A stretch of DNA of 64,000 nucleotides from Diabrotica undecimpunctata (Eukaryota; Arthropoda; Insecta; Coleoptera; Chrysomelidae): positions 14,881,230-14,945,229 of the forward strand of contig NC_092803.1 of assembly GCF_040954645.1 (NCBI RefSeq), given 5' to 3'. The notes under the pieces are model-generated. The model was not told the DNA's origin and ran no database searches. It was given only the letters and a program-made list of their open reading frames with translations. The stretch's first letter is position 1; each line of letters opens with the position of its first letter. Both the position numbers and the translations under genes were made by a program. Below, piece by piece: positions 1 to 9,108 of this stretch.

Positions 1-481
1 CTATCCATTACGGTGTCTCCCTTTTCATCAACTAGTATATTTTGTTTGTTTTCTGGTCTTCTAAGTTAATTCTTTTATTTTTCGGTATTAATTAAAGATG
101 TCATGTTTATTTTGTAGCATGTGTATGTCATCCCATTTTTCTTTTAATTTTCTTTTGCTATTCGAATTTGTCGCCATATTTCGTATTGTGTTTGCTGGTA
201 TGATTTATTTTTGTTCTTATATACTCTTCTTTTGTTCATCAAGTTTAGTATTTCGTCCGTCATCCAATCTTTTTTCTTTTCTTTGGTTTTGCGTAGATAC
301 TTTATTGAAGGTTCTATTAAGTCAACCTTTATTTTTTCCCAGTTTTTGTTGATGTTTTCTTCATTTCTCTTCAATCTGTACGGTGTTTAGACGTTCATTA
401 GTTTTTTCTTTGATATTTTTTCTCATTTCTGGATCTCTTGGTGCATTTATATCAGTTATTTCTTCTTTTGCTGTCTAATTC
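1..481 (-). pseudogene. LINE fragment, region between endonuclease and reverse transcriptase
   Basis: Read on the minus strand, this encodes the basic, helical linker that follows the endonuclease in RTE-like LINEs. It includes a run with DWMTDEILNLMNKRR near 374-250 and, upstream of it, an [15 protein letters not shown] stretch near 440. There is at least one in-frame stop. The endonuclease of what looks like the same element continues at 1770-2640 on the same strand, and a BEL/Pao relic lies between them, so I infer that one LINE was split by a later insertion. The fragment runs off the left edge of the window. Confidence 0.6.
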
Positions 482-1456
482 AATGATAACTCTTTATTGG
501 ATTTTGGGTGAACCGTCACAATGGAAAACCTTCGTTGGAAATAGGGTGTCGGAAATACAAAGGCTTTCTAATGGATATAGCTAGCATCATGTTGACTCGC
601 ATGATAACCCAGCCGACATAATTACGCGCGGATATGAACCAAAGTTATTAAACACTTCAAAATTGTGGTGGAATGGGCCACCATGGTTAGCTTCTCATTT
701 AAATTCATTTAAATGTTTCATTGCTAGAAGAGGTCTATGTAAAAATATGTATTCTGATAATGGAACTTCGTTGGGGCAAATAATCATTTGCAGGAGTTAT
801 ATTCATTTATGAATGATGCAACGGTAAAATCAAATTTTTTAGATTATTTTTCGGAACATAAGATTCATTGGCATTTTATTCCAGCTCACTCACCACATTT
901 TGGTGGCATCTGGGAATCAACTGTAAAATCGGTAAAGTTTCATATACGAAGGGTAATGTGTAATAATAAATTTACATATGACGAAATGTATACTTTGTTG
1001 ACGCAAATTGAGTCTCTCCTAAATTCCCGTCCTTTATTACCTCTGTCGGAAAGTCCAGAAGACCTTGGTGTACTCACCCCTGGACATTTTCTAATTGGAG
1101 CACCACTTGTAGCACTGCCACAAGAAGAGCTAACTAAAATAATTCCGAATAAGTTGAAACGGTATCATCACCTGACTCAGATAATTCAGAGTTTTTGGGT
1201 ACGCTGGTCACGTGAGTACCTCTCTTCACTTCAGCAGCGAACCAAATGGAGAACAGCAGCTGACAACGTGAAAATTGGATCATTGGTTATTATTCAAGAG
1301 GATGGTCTTCCTCCTACTAAATGGGAATTGGGTAGAATATTGCAACTACATGCTGGGACAGATAATGTTGTGCGGGTTGTGACTGTGCGCACTTCTAAAG
1401 GTGAATTCAAAAGGCCTTGTGTAAAGTTAGCCGTCCTGCCAATGGATGAACAATAA
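482..1456 (+). pseudogene. BEL/Pao retrotransposon Pol fragment (RNase H tail and integrase)
   Basis: The 5' part (about 520-660) encodes NPADIITRGYEP, the conserved junction between RNase H and integrase in BEL/Pao Pol. After a small break, 680-780 encodes the integrase SDNGT core. The open frame 788-1456 (222 aa) holds HSPHFGGIWESTVKSVK, then IESLLNSRPLLPLS, LTPGHFLIG, FWVRWSREYLSSLQQRTKW and a C-terminal WELGRILQLHAG motif. These are the integrase core and C-terminal domain in the usual order. Everything upstream (gag, protease, RT) is missing, so the copy is 5'-truncated and inactive. Family assignment is firm; the 5' limit is approximate. Confidence 0.85.
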
Positions 1457-1518
1457 TGGTTATGGTTTACAAGAAGCGTTGTTTGAAAGGCATCACTTAA
1501 GCCTTTCAAGGGGGGCGG

Positions 1519-1732
1519 CATGTTCAGCAGTCAACAGTGCAAGAGCCGTCCCTGCACGGACCACAGGGCGCATGCATCGAACACTAGCGACAACGACGCC
1601 ACGCGTAGCTGTCAAGCAATAAGAAGACATTCTTTTTTGGTTTTGTTAATTTTAAGTTTTTATAAAATTATTATAATAAAAGTGTTAAAGTCAGAATAAA
1701 TATTTTTTATACAAAGAATACAGTCCACAATA
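1519..1732 (+). repeat. Possible BEL/Pao 3' LTR
   Basis: A purine-rich tract (caaggggggcgg) sits just before a TGTTCAGCAG start, 60 bp after the integrase stop, as expected for a polypurine tract followed by an LTR. The segment holds AATAAA-like signals near 1675-1700 and could end at a CA near 1731. There is no second LTR in the window to compare, so the boundaries are tentative. Confidence 0.4.
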
Positions 1733-1769
1733 CTTCTGAAGGCTCAGAAATAAAAACTTTATTCAGTGC

Positions 1770-2640
1770 TATATCTGCTCCAAATTGTGTTTTGACTGCA
1801 GTAATACTATTCCGATATTTTCTTTGATCATTATGTAATCTATTTGATTTCTCATTATCTGATGTTCATTATCTTTTTTTCAACGTCTTTTAGGTAATTC
1901 AAAGAACGTGTTTGTAACAATCGTTTTATTATCTTGGCAGAATTGTATCAACCTATCTCCTCTTTGATTTCTATTACCTAATCGAAAATTTCTCACTACG
2001 TTGCTTGTGCTACCCTTTCCAATTTTGGCGTTCAGGTCACCCATTATTAGACGTCATGTGCTTTGGTAGCTCTCAATGCCTCTTGAATTTGTTCATAGAA
2101 CGACTTCACCTCTTCATCATCTTTTTCGGCCGTTTGGGCATAGACTTGAATTATGTTTATAATAAGTATCGGATCGGGTTGTAAATAATAACCACAGTAT
2201 AGGAAATACTACCGACTTTAATTATCACTCCAAAACGTAATGCAAATAACAATATACATTAAATAGACCATCGTCGCGTCTATCTTCCTGAGTTTCCTCT
2301 CAGCTGATTGTGACGTAACCGCACTGTATGGTTGCCAATACATCACAGTTTATTTTTCTGTCTTTCGTTTTTAGTTGTAGTAAACTCTTTCGGAAAAGGG
2401 TAGAAAATACTGGACGTATTGTCAGACATGCTGGTCACATTCCACGTTCCAATTTTAAATTGACGGTCTGCTTTTTTCTTTTTCTGATAGGGAATTCTCT
2501 GGTTGACGACCTGAAAAGCCTCGACTCCTTTCCTGCTGGATCTTGGTCTCCGATACTCATGATAAGTATACGTCTGTTTACTCTGTCTTCTCATTTCATG
2601 ATGATTGGAATGAATTCTCTCTCCTGTTGCCGACAAGAAT
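1770..2640 (-). pseudogene. LINE endonuclease domain fragment (RTE-like)
   Basis: On the minus strand the N-terminus reads FKIGTWNVTSM near 2460-2425, the start of an APE-type endonuclease. Further on are LNIIQVYAQTAEKDDEEV (about 2150), LMGDLNAKIGKG (about 2045) and RNQIDYIMIN (about 1845), which correspond to the endonuclease catalytic blocks, ending at a GAD near 1770. Several frameshifts are present. The BEL/Pao relic separates it from the rest of the LINE at 1-481. Confidence 0.7.
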
Positions 2641-2689
2641 GTAGCTTCGACTATTTTTTAAATAATTTTAAACTGTTTGTCTTTGTTTA

Positions 2690-3150
2690 GTGTAGTGTTT
2701 GTACAATTTTATGTTTAATGTTATGTTTATTACATTCTGCACTTGTTGGATAGCCCAAAATTGACGAACTGCCCCTGATGATGCTTTAGATAGCGAAAAT
2801 ACTTGGGCAAGATTAAATTAATAAAAGTCTGCTCGATATCTGCCTTTCATTTTATCAAAATAAACAATATAACACTTAAAAAAGTTGCCATCTTATAAGA
2901 GTTGAGCGCTACGAACTGCTGCAAGTGATCATGAAGGGAGGAAAGAAGTCGCGTTTGGTGCCTAAACAATCTAAGAATGTTTTTAAACTGCCGTTCTACA
3001 GAATTGTTAAGAGCAGCGGCATCGAAGATTCGAATCCCTATGGTGGTTGCCAACCTTCTGAGGTGAGCTGTGAAAAAGAAGAAAAACCAATAATTCTTTG
3101 TGATCAAAAACCACATTGCTCATCTGGGTTTTTAGAGCATAATCCTTTTG
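2690..3150. other. Unassigned repeat-like DNA beside gypsy copy 1
   Basis: The segment contains a 138-codon open frame on + (2925-3341) that runs into the LTR, and a mirror frame on -. Neither gives a domain I recognise. A stretch near 2770-2850 resembles the ends of insect foldback repeats, but I cannot fix boundaries. Confidence 0.3.
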
Positions 3151-3154
3151 GTAT

Positions 3155-3542
3155 TGTTGTGAATTTATTAAAAGGTTCAATATTTATAACACTTACGGAT
3201 TTAATTTATTTCTTTATTTATATTAACTTATCTGACAAATTTATATATATCCGTACGTTACAAATTCGCGAGCGCGAGTTCAGAATTCACTGTCTCTTCC
3301 AAATAAAATGTCCTTTATATATGCCATTGCCTTTACGCTAGAATCATCGAACAGCCTTCTCGATTAGCGGTGAAATTATAACGGTAAGGCAAACGGGTAT
3401 TTTTACATCGGCTCGACCGTTTCTGGAAGGTTCATTCAGGTAAATTTCTGCCGGCTAATAGAATACTCTCGTAAAATCTAAAAACAGAACACATTAGTCA
3501 TAATATTTACGGTTATTTTAGGCCAGGATAATTATCGTAACA
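3155..3542 (-). repeat. Gypsy copy 1 3' LTR
   Basis: It starts TGTTACGATA and ends TTCACAACA when read on the element strand. It is 388 bp and matches 9109-9496 by eye. A TATA box (catatataaagg) lies near 3312-3322. The R/U5 end is shared with copy 2 but the U3 is not. Confidence 0.93.
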
Positions 3543-6500
3543 TTGCCCCCCTCTTAAAAGATGGTTCCTCCTGGAACCTTGTCGGGACTGAAACCGGAAC
3601 TGTATGCTGGTATCGGCAACTGGACCCTCTTTTACAACTTCCAGTTGTATAAAAATGACAAGGGACGGTTTTCTCTCCGCACCAGTAACTATGCGGATTG
3701 CAACAGACTAACACCTGGACTTCGGTGTCTTTAAAGATCTCCTCCACCATATTTCGGATAACCCTCCAATCTAATTGGCGGCACTCCAACTTTGGCATGG
3801 CTAACTTTTGCACGTCGGACTCTAGTACGTGCTCTCTCAATTGAAGTAAGGCTTCCCACACATCTCGGTAGGTAGGTTGGTCACGGGCAGTGTCTTTTGT
3901 TACCAGGTAGAAAAGGTAACGTGATGCATCTTGGAGTTTCAAGGTTTTACCGGGAGCTGGCACCTGGCATTGAAGTTCTGCAACTCGACCAAACTTCCTT
4001 CGAAAGACGGATGCCAACCCTGGTGCGTCTTTGATACTGGCTGGGATGGTAAGGGCCAGCGAGTAGTCATCGGGGAGCGCGAGTAGATCTTGCTTTTCTT
4101 CAGTGGTAACACCATGTCTTGCTTTACCGGTACCTCCATAGGCACCCATGAATTCCTCAAACGTGAGGTCAGACACGTCTTGGACTTGGTTTACTTCCAC
4201 TTCTTCATCTACGTCGTGGTCACCTTCGAAAGACGCCAGCCGGTTATGGTGTACTATCATCGGCTTTCCCCTCGGAATCTTGCTTATTCGGTAGATGACA
4301 TCGTTGATCTTCTCCATGATGAGGTATGGACCTTCCCAAAACTGCTGCAATTTGGGAGAACAACCTTTTCGCTTCTTGGGATTATACAGCCATACTTTGT
4401 CGTTCTTCTTAAAGCAACCCTTTTCGGCTTGTGTATCGTACCGTTTCTTCATTCGGTCGCTAGCGATCTGAAGGTGGGAACGGACCAACTCATGTACATC
4501 GTCCATTCTTCTTCGTAATTCGATCACATAATCTTCACCTGCTACATCTTCTCCAGGTCGACACCCAAATTCTAGATCACAAGGTAGTCGCATTTCGCGT
4601 CCGAATAGGACTCTGGCTGGTGTCTGGCCCGTTGATTCGTTAACAGCAGATCTGTAGGCCATTGTGAAGAACGGAAGGTATTGGTCCCAGTCTCGCTGAT
4701 GATCGGACACCATCTTTGTCAAATACTTGCCAACTGTCCTATTCATTCGTTCTACCATACCATCCGATTGCGGATGATACGCGGTAGTTCTTGTTTTCTT
4801 CATGCCTAGTCTATCACATATTCCTTGGAATAGATCACTTTCAAAGTTCCTGCCTTGGTCACTATGGATCTCCAAAGGCACTCCAAATCGGCTGATATAT
4901 TCTTGGATCAACTTATCTGCAACGGTGGCGGCCTTCTGGTCTGGAAGTGCATAAATCTCGACCCACTTAGTGAAGTAATCCATTACTACCAACATGTACT
5001 TGCCCCCATTTTCACTTTCTGGAAATGGCCCTGCAATGTCCAAAGCTATTCTTTCAAACGGGCTTCCAACATTATATTGTCTCATAGGAGCTCTCCTTTT
5101 CCGGTGAGGCCCGTTACTCGTAGCACAAATAGTACATTTCTTACACCAGTCTTTTACGTCGTCGGAACTGTTCATCCAATAAAACCGTTCCCGAATTCGC
5201 TGAAGGGTTTTCCTTACACCAAAATGCCCTCCCGATGGACTGTCGTGTAACTGACGAAGTACTTCGGCTATTCTGCTCTTTGGGATCACCAACTGTCTTC
5301 TTTTCTCTGAACCGTCATCATTTTCCAGGACTCGTTTGAGCAAGCCATCTTCGATGATAAATGAGTCCCACTGGGCCCAATACGTCTTAACTACTGAGCA
5401 TAGGTTTGATATTTCCTGCCAAGGTGGTCGACGGTTTTCCTCTTTCCATTTTCGGATTTTCTGTATAACTGGATCTCTCTCTTGTTCTTCCCTTATCTTA
5501 GTAGGCGTCCAGTCGTCGTTGACAATCGTCGTTCTTAGCACTGCTGCTTCCTTGGATTCCGTTTTGTTGCAGTGAGGACACTCTGCTGGGCATGGCCTTC
5601 TGGAAAGAGAATCAGCGTTTCTGTGGCTAACTCCGGCTCGGTGCTCAATCTTAAAATCGTATTCTTGGAGTCGTTCGATCCACCTGGCTATCTGACCCTC
5701 TGGATTCTTAAACTGCATCAACCACTTAAGGGCGGCATGGTCGGTTCGGATTAAAAACTTCCTTCCATAGAGGTATTGATAGAAGTGCTCTACTGATTTC
5801 ACTACTGCCAGAAGTTCTCTTCTCGTGACGCAATAATTCCGCTCAGGTTTTGAAAGGACTTTACTAAAATATCCGAGGACTCGTTCCTGTCCTCCTTGAA
5901 TCTGAGACAGCACTCCTCCAATTCCCACGTTACTTGCATCCGTATCTAAGATGAACTCTCCTTCTGGCAGTGGATACCCCAAAATTGGTGCTGTTATTAA
6001 ATGCTTTTTCAACGTTTCAAAGGCATTTTGGCAGTCTATATCCCAGCGGTATTCTCTTGCTTCCTCTGTAAGTCGCGTTAATGGCTTAGCGATATCTGCA
6101 AACTTCTTAATAAACCTCCGGTAGTAAGTACATAGTCCAAGAAAACTTCTCACTTGATGTTTGTCAGTTGGTTTTGGCCATTCCTTAATGGAATCGATTT
6201 TTCCCTTATCCACGGCCACTCCTTCTTTACTGACTATATGACCCAGATAATTGACTTTACCTTGAAATAGCTGGCACTTTTTGGGGTTTAGCATCAATTG
6301 GGCAGCTTTAAGTCGATTAAAAACGTTTTCTAAATTCCTCAAATGATCTTCGAATGTCTCCCCCAAGACGATTATGTCATCTAAATAAACCAGGCATGTT
6401 TTCCAAGATAACCCTCTCAACACATTTTCCATAAGCCTCTCAAATGTCGCAGGAGCATTACAAAGTCCAAATGGCATAACGTTGAATTGCCACAATCCAG

Positions 6501-7689
6501 ATCCTGTGGTGAAGGCTGTCTTTTCTTTATCGACTGGGTCCATTTCTACCTGCCAGTATCCAGACTTCAAATCTAAAGTAGAAAACAATTTACTTCCAGC
6601 CAATGTGTCCAATGTGTCATCGATCCGAGGCAGAGGATAACTATCTTTCTTGGTAACGTTGTTCAGCAAACGGTAATCCACACAGAACCTCGTCGTTCCG
6701 TCTTTCTTCTTAACCAGGACCACCGGAGAGACCCATGGACTCGTAGAAGGTTCTATCACCCCGTCTTTCTTCATTTCCTGAACAATCGTTTCAGCTTCCT
6801 CTCTCTTCGCCTGTGGTAATCGTCGAGCTGTTTGACGAATTGGCTTAGCATTACCAGTATCAATTTTATGCTTAACAACGGTAGTTCTTCCCGTCTTTCC
6901 TCCTTTCGGTACGAAAATATCACGATACTGCCGAAGAAATTCCCTTAATTTCCTTTTCTCCATCTGATTTAGAGACTGTCCTGCAACTGCAACCATTTGG
7001 TCGAATTTGTCGTTGGAATTATCAGATGTTGTCGCCTGACGAATTATGGATGTCACAGGTACACAAGTTCCTACTTTTGTCTCTTTCTTTATGGTCACTG
7101 GGTAGTCGTTGACATTGATAAGTCTCACAGGAATTTCTTTAGCCGAAGTCACCAATTCCTTTCCAATTATGATTCCACGGCCAACCTCATCGTCGTGGTT
7201 CCAAGGCTCCATCATAACAGGTCTCCCTTCGTCTACAATTCCCTGTAGTCGCGCTACTATGATCGTTTCGCTTCTCGCAGGCACGACTGTATCTTCTGTA
7301 ATGGCTGCTTGCACAGTGTTGTCATTATGTGGATGGAGAAATACCTCCTCGTTGCCAACTTTGATTACCTTATTCTTAAAATCCAATTGGAATCCATGCA
7401 TATTCATTACGTCCATTCCTAATATAACATCCTCTTCGATGTCAGCAACTATAACAGTATGGACGAACTTTTCTGCTCCAATTCCCAATTGTACCTGGAT
7501 TTCTCCATGAATGTTAGCATTTTCACCTGTAGCGGTCCGAAGTCGCAACCTCGTTGGTAACAGTTTCTTTCGGCTGTTTATAACTGTCGGGCGTATAATG
7601 GTTCTGGTCGCTCCGGTATCCACCAACAACGTATGCTTTTTACCATTTATGTCTCCATCTACATATACACTATCTTCACGACATTTCAA
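3532..7689 (-). CDS. pol: Gypsy copy 1 Pol polyprotein with C-terminal macro-like domain and CCCH finger
   Basis: The 1385-codon frame holds, in order, an aspartic protease (DTG at 24-26), reverse transcriptase (FCVDYR near 335, YLDD at 435-438) and RNase H (TDAS near 583, Glu625, Asp650, Asp693). The integrase follows (His815/His822/Cys852/Cys855 zinc site, then Asp884, Asp944 and Glu980, spaced D-x59-D-x35-E), then a GPY/F-like module (WEGPYLIMEK, 1118-1127). After a linker, residues about 1203-1330 look like a macro domain of the TARG1/OARD1 type: LASVFRRKFG, YLFYLVTK, PTYRDVWEALLQL and LAMPKLECRQLDW. Residues 1344-1362 form a CCCH finger (C-x7-C-x5-C-x3-H). The frame opens inside gag, so the listed Met is only the first ATG; expression is probably by frameshifting from gag. 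No catalytic residue of PR, RT, RNase H or IN appears to be missing. Confidence 0.95.
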   Translation of the reverse strand: MKCREDSVYVDGDINGKKHTLLVDTGATRTIIRPTVINSRKKLLPTRLRLRTATGENANIHGEIQVQLGIGAEKFVHTVIVADIEEDVILGMDVMNMHGFQLDFKNKVIKVGNEEVFLHPHNDNTVQAAITEDTVVPARSETIIVARLQGIVDEGRPVMMEPWNHDDEVGRGIIIGKELVTSAKEIPVRLINVNDYPVTIKKETKVGTCVPVTSIIRQATTSDNSNDKFDQMVAVAGQSLNQMEKRKLREFLRQYRDIFVPKGGKTGRTTVVKHKIDTGNAKPIRQTARRLPQAKREEAETIVQEMKKDGVIEPSTSPWVSPVVLVKKKDGTTRFCVDYRLLNNVTKKDSYPLPRIDDTLDTLAGSKLFSTLDLKSGYWQVEMDPVDKEKTAFTTGSGLWQFNVMPFGLCNAPATFERLMENVLRGLSWKTCLVYLDDIIVLGETFEDHLRNLENVFNRLKAAQLMLNPKKCQLFQGKVNYLGHIVSKEGVAVDKGKIDSIKEWPKPTDKHQVRSFLGLCTYYRRFIKKFADIAKPLTRLTEEAREYRWDIDCQNAFETLKKHLITAPILGYPLPEGEFILDTDASNVGIGGVLSQIQGGQERVLGYFSKVLSKPERNYCVTRRELLAVVKSVEHFYQYLYGRKFLIRTDHAALKWLMQFKNPEGQIARWIERLQEYDFKIEHRAGVSHRNADSLSRRPCPAECPHCNKTESKEAAVLRTTIVNDDWTPTKIREEQERDPVIQKIRKWKEENRRPPWQEISNLCSVVKTYWAQWDSFIIEDGLLKRVLENDDGSEKRRQLVIPKSRIAEVLRQLHDSPSGGHFGVRKTLQRIRERFYWMNSSDDVKDWCKKCTICATSNGPHRKRRAPMRQYNVGSPFERIALDIAGPFPESENGGKYMLVVMDYFTKWVEIYALPDQKAATVADKLIQEYISRFGVPLEIHSDQGRNFESDLFQGICDRLGMKKTRTTAYHPQSDGMVERMNRTVGKYLTKMVSDHQRDWDQYLPFFTMAYRSAVNESTGQTPARVLFGREMRLPCDLEFGCRPGEDVAGEDYVIELRRRMDDVHELVRSHLQIASDRMKKRYDTQAEKGCFKKNDKVWLYNPKKRKGCSPKLQQFWEGPYLIMEKINDVIYRISKIPRGKPMIVHHNRLASFEGDHDVDEEVEVNQVQDVSDLTFEEFMGAYGGTGKARHGVTTEEKQDLLALPDDYSLALTIPASIKDAPGLASVFRRKFGRVAELQCQVPAPGKTLKLQDASRYLFYLVTKDTARDQPTYRDVWEALLQLREHVLESDVQKLAMPKLECRQLDWRVIRNMVEEIFKDTEVQVLVCCNPHSYWCGEKTVPCHFYTTGSCKRGSSCRYQHTVPVSVPTRFQEEPSFKRGAMLR
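3604..3660 (-). other. CCCH zinc finger at the C-terminus of gypsy copy 1 Pol
   Basis: Residues 1344-1362 read CHFYTTGSCKRGSSCRYQH, a C-x7-C-x5-C-x3-H pattern typical of RNA-binding CCCH fingers. It is followed by only about 20 residues to the stop. It is conserved in copy 2 (32825-32881). Confidence 0.8.
3702..4085 (-). other. Macro-like (ADP-ribose-binding fold) domain in gypsy copy 1 Pol
   Basis: Pol residues about 1203-1330 follow the order of strands and helices of the TARG1/OARD1 branch of macro domains: a DYSLAL strand, a DAPGLASVFRRKFG loop and helix where active members have a glycine-rich loop, a YLFYLVTK strand, PTYRDVWEALLQL helix, a KLAMP strand and an EVQVLVC strand at the end. 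The usual GCG-L-D turn after MP is replaced by ECRQLDW, two residues shorter, so the Asp used by hydrolytic members appears lost. Binding rather than hydrolysis is the likelier role. The fold assignment is by eye. Confidence 0.72.
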
Positions 7690-7760
7690 AGAAGCTATTA
7701 GTATGAGAGGGTCTTTGGAAAAGTTCTGGGTCGAAGCTGCCCCCCTAAGGCTGACCCGTT

Positions 7761-9038
7761 CTAGTTTTCCTGATGGTGAGTTTCTTGATTTGCGTCGTAC
7801 CTAGGGTGCTTACAGGAGCTTCGCACGTGTCCTATTTCGCCACAATTCCAGCATCTGATGGTCTTCGTTTTCTTATATGTCATGCTTTTCATCATATTAA
7901 CGAGCTGGTCAAGTTTATCTTCATCTCCTTCCTCTTTTACAGTCCTACCTTTACTGTACCCACCAGAGGCCTGCGTAGCTGACTCGTATTCGAGGGCGGC
8001 GGATAAGACATCAACCAGCGTCTTGTGACGAGCTAATCGTAGTGTTCTCTGCATTTCATGATCACGAAGACCATCAATAAACGTTTGAACGGCCAATTTT
8101 TCCATCATGTCTTCGGGAGCTGTTGGATAAGCATATCGTACTAATCTGGCAATATCTACCTCATATTCTTGAAGAGCCTCATCTTTCTTCTGTCTACGAT
8201 TTTTAAGCTGCGACTGATATACATGCTCCAAATGTTCGTGGCCATATCGCATATTTAACCTCTTCTTCAGTTGTTCGAAATCATCGGTCTCCTCTACTGC
8301 TATGGTCTGAAGCACATCTAAGGCATCTCCTCGAAGAGCGATAGTCAGGTTTACCGCCTTTTCTTTTTCAGACCATCCATTTGCTCTTGCGGCTGATTCG
8401 AACTGTTTCATGTAGTTGTTCCATGATGATTTTCCGTCGAAAGTTGGGACTTTAACATGAATAGAACCTCCACTTCCTTCAAATTTCGGCCGTGTCTCCA
8501 ACTTACATTTCGTCTCGTCTTCTTTTATCTCCACTGTAATTGGATTGTTTCCTCTCTCTGCTGTCCCGGTTTCCTCCATCTTCTTTTCCATCTCTTTCCA
8601 TATCTTTTCTTCGAAGGCCAACATATCGGCAGCAACTTGGTTTTTTAACGAAGATATTCTATCGTCCAGGGCAGACATCTCAGAAGTGACTTTAGAGATT
8701 TCCGAAGAGATGTTAGCAGAGACTTTGCTTTCCAGAGAAGAAATCTCGTTAGAAACTTTGCTTTCTAAAGAAGCGATGTCGCCGGATACTTTGGCTACAT
8801 CAGAAGAAACTTTCGAAATATCGTCAGAAACTTTGTTCTCCAATTTCGAAATCGACGAGATGACAGCATCATGTTTGTCTTCAAATATATAAGTCTCTGG
8901 ATCTAGTCCTTCTTCTAGCAAAGCGTTCTTTAGTCGTTGGACTAACTCAGCCTTTTTTCCGGTGGAAGATAATTCTCTGTCTTCAAGATGTCTTCTTAAA
9001 TTAGTCACTGTCAGCTCATAAATCGTAGCCATTTTCAC
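7761..9038 (-). CDS. gag: Gypsy copy 1 Gag with N-terminal SAP-like motif
   Basis: The frame is 425 codons; MATIYELTV, two codons in, is an equally good start. Residues about 5-40 match the SAP DNA-binding motif (LTVTNLRRHLEDRELSSTGK, then AELVQRL). Residues about 57-150 are a heptad-rich coiled coil with repeated LESKVS-type units. Residues about 185-350 are the retrotransposon capsid region (VKVPTFDGKSSWNNYMKQFE, GDALDVLQTI, FIDGLRDHEMQRTL). A CCHC zinc knuckle (CWNCGEIGHVRSSC, 396-409) lies near the end. The protein packages element RNA. The stop at 7761 overlaps the pol frame by about 40 nt. Confidence 0.93.
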   Translation of the reverse strand: MKMATIYELTVTNLRRHLEDRELSSTGKKAELVQRLKNALLEEGLDPETYIFEDKHDAVISSISKLENKVSDDISKVSSDVAKVSGDIASLESKVSNEISSLESKVSANISSEISKVTSEMSALDDRISSLKNQVAADMLAFEEKIWKEMEKKMEETGTAERGNNPITVEIKEDETKCKLETRPKFEGSGGSIHVKVPTFDGKSSWNNYMKQFESAARANGWSEKEKAVNLTIALRGDALDVLQTIAVEETDDFEQLKKRLNMRYGHEHLEHVYQSQLKNRRQKKDEALQEYEVDIARLVRYAYPTAPEDMMEKLAVQTFIDGLRDHEMQRTLRLARHKTLVDVLSAALEYESATQASGGYSKGRTVKEEGDEDKLDQLVNMMKSMTYKKTKTIRCWNCGEIGHVRSSCKHPRYDANQETHHQEN

Positions 9039-9086
9039 AATTTATTTTATATTCACTTGTATTATTATTATAAGTCTAATTTATGT

Positions 9087-9106
9087 TCGATCTCACTCTG
9101 ACACCA
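9087..9106 (-). promoter_or_regulatory. Gypsy copy 1 primer-binding site
   Basis: Two bases inside the 5' LTR, the minus strand reads TGGTGTCAGAGTGAGATCGA. It starts with TGG and matches the 3' end of an insect or animal tRNA-Leu imperfectly. Copy 2 has the better version, TGGTGTCAGAAGTGGGAT. The tRNA identity rests on recall of tRNA-Leu 3' ends. Confidence 0.6.
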
Positions 9107-9108
9107 TT

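Noticed and set aside
4090..7804. Series of open frames on + across the gypsy copy 1 body
   Set aside because: They are antisense shadows of pol with no recognisable domains. The mirror set recurs antisense to copy 2 (28306-32395).
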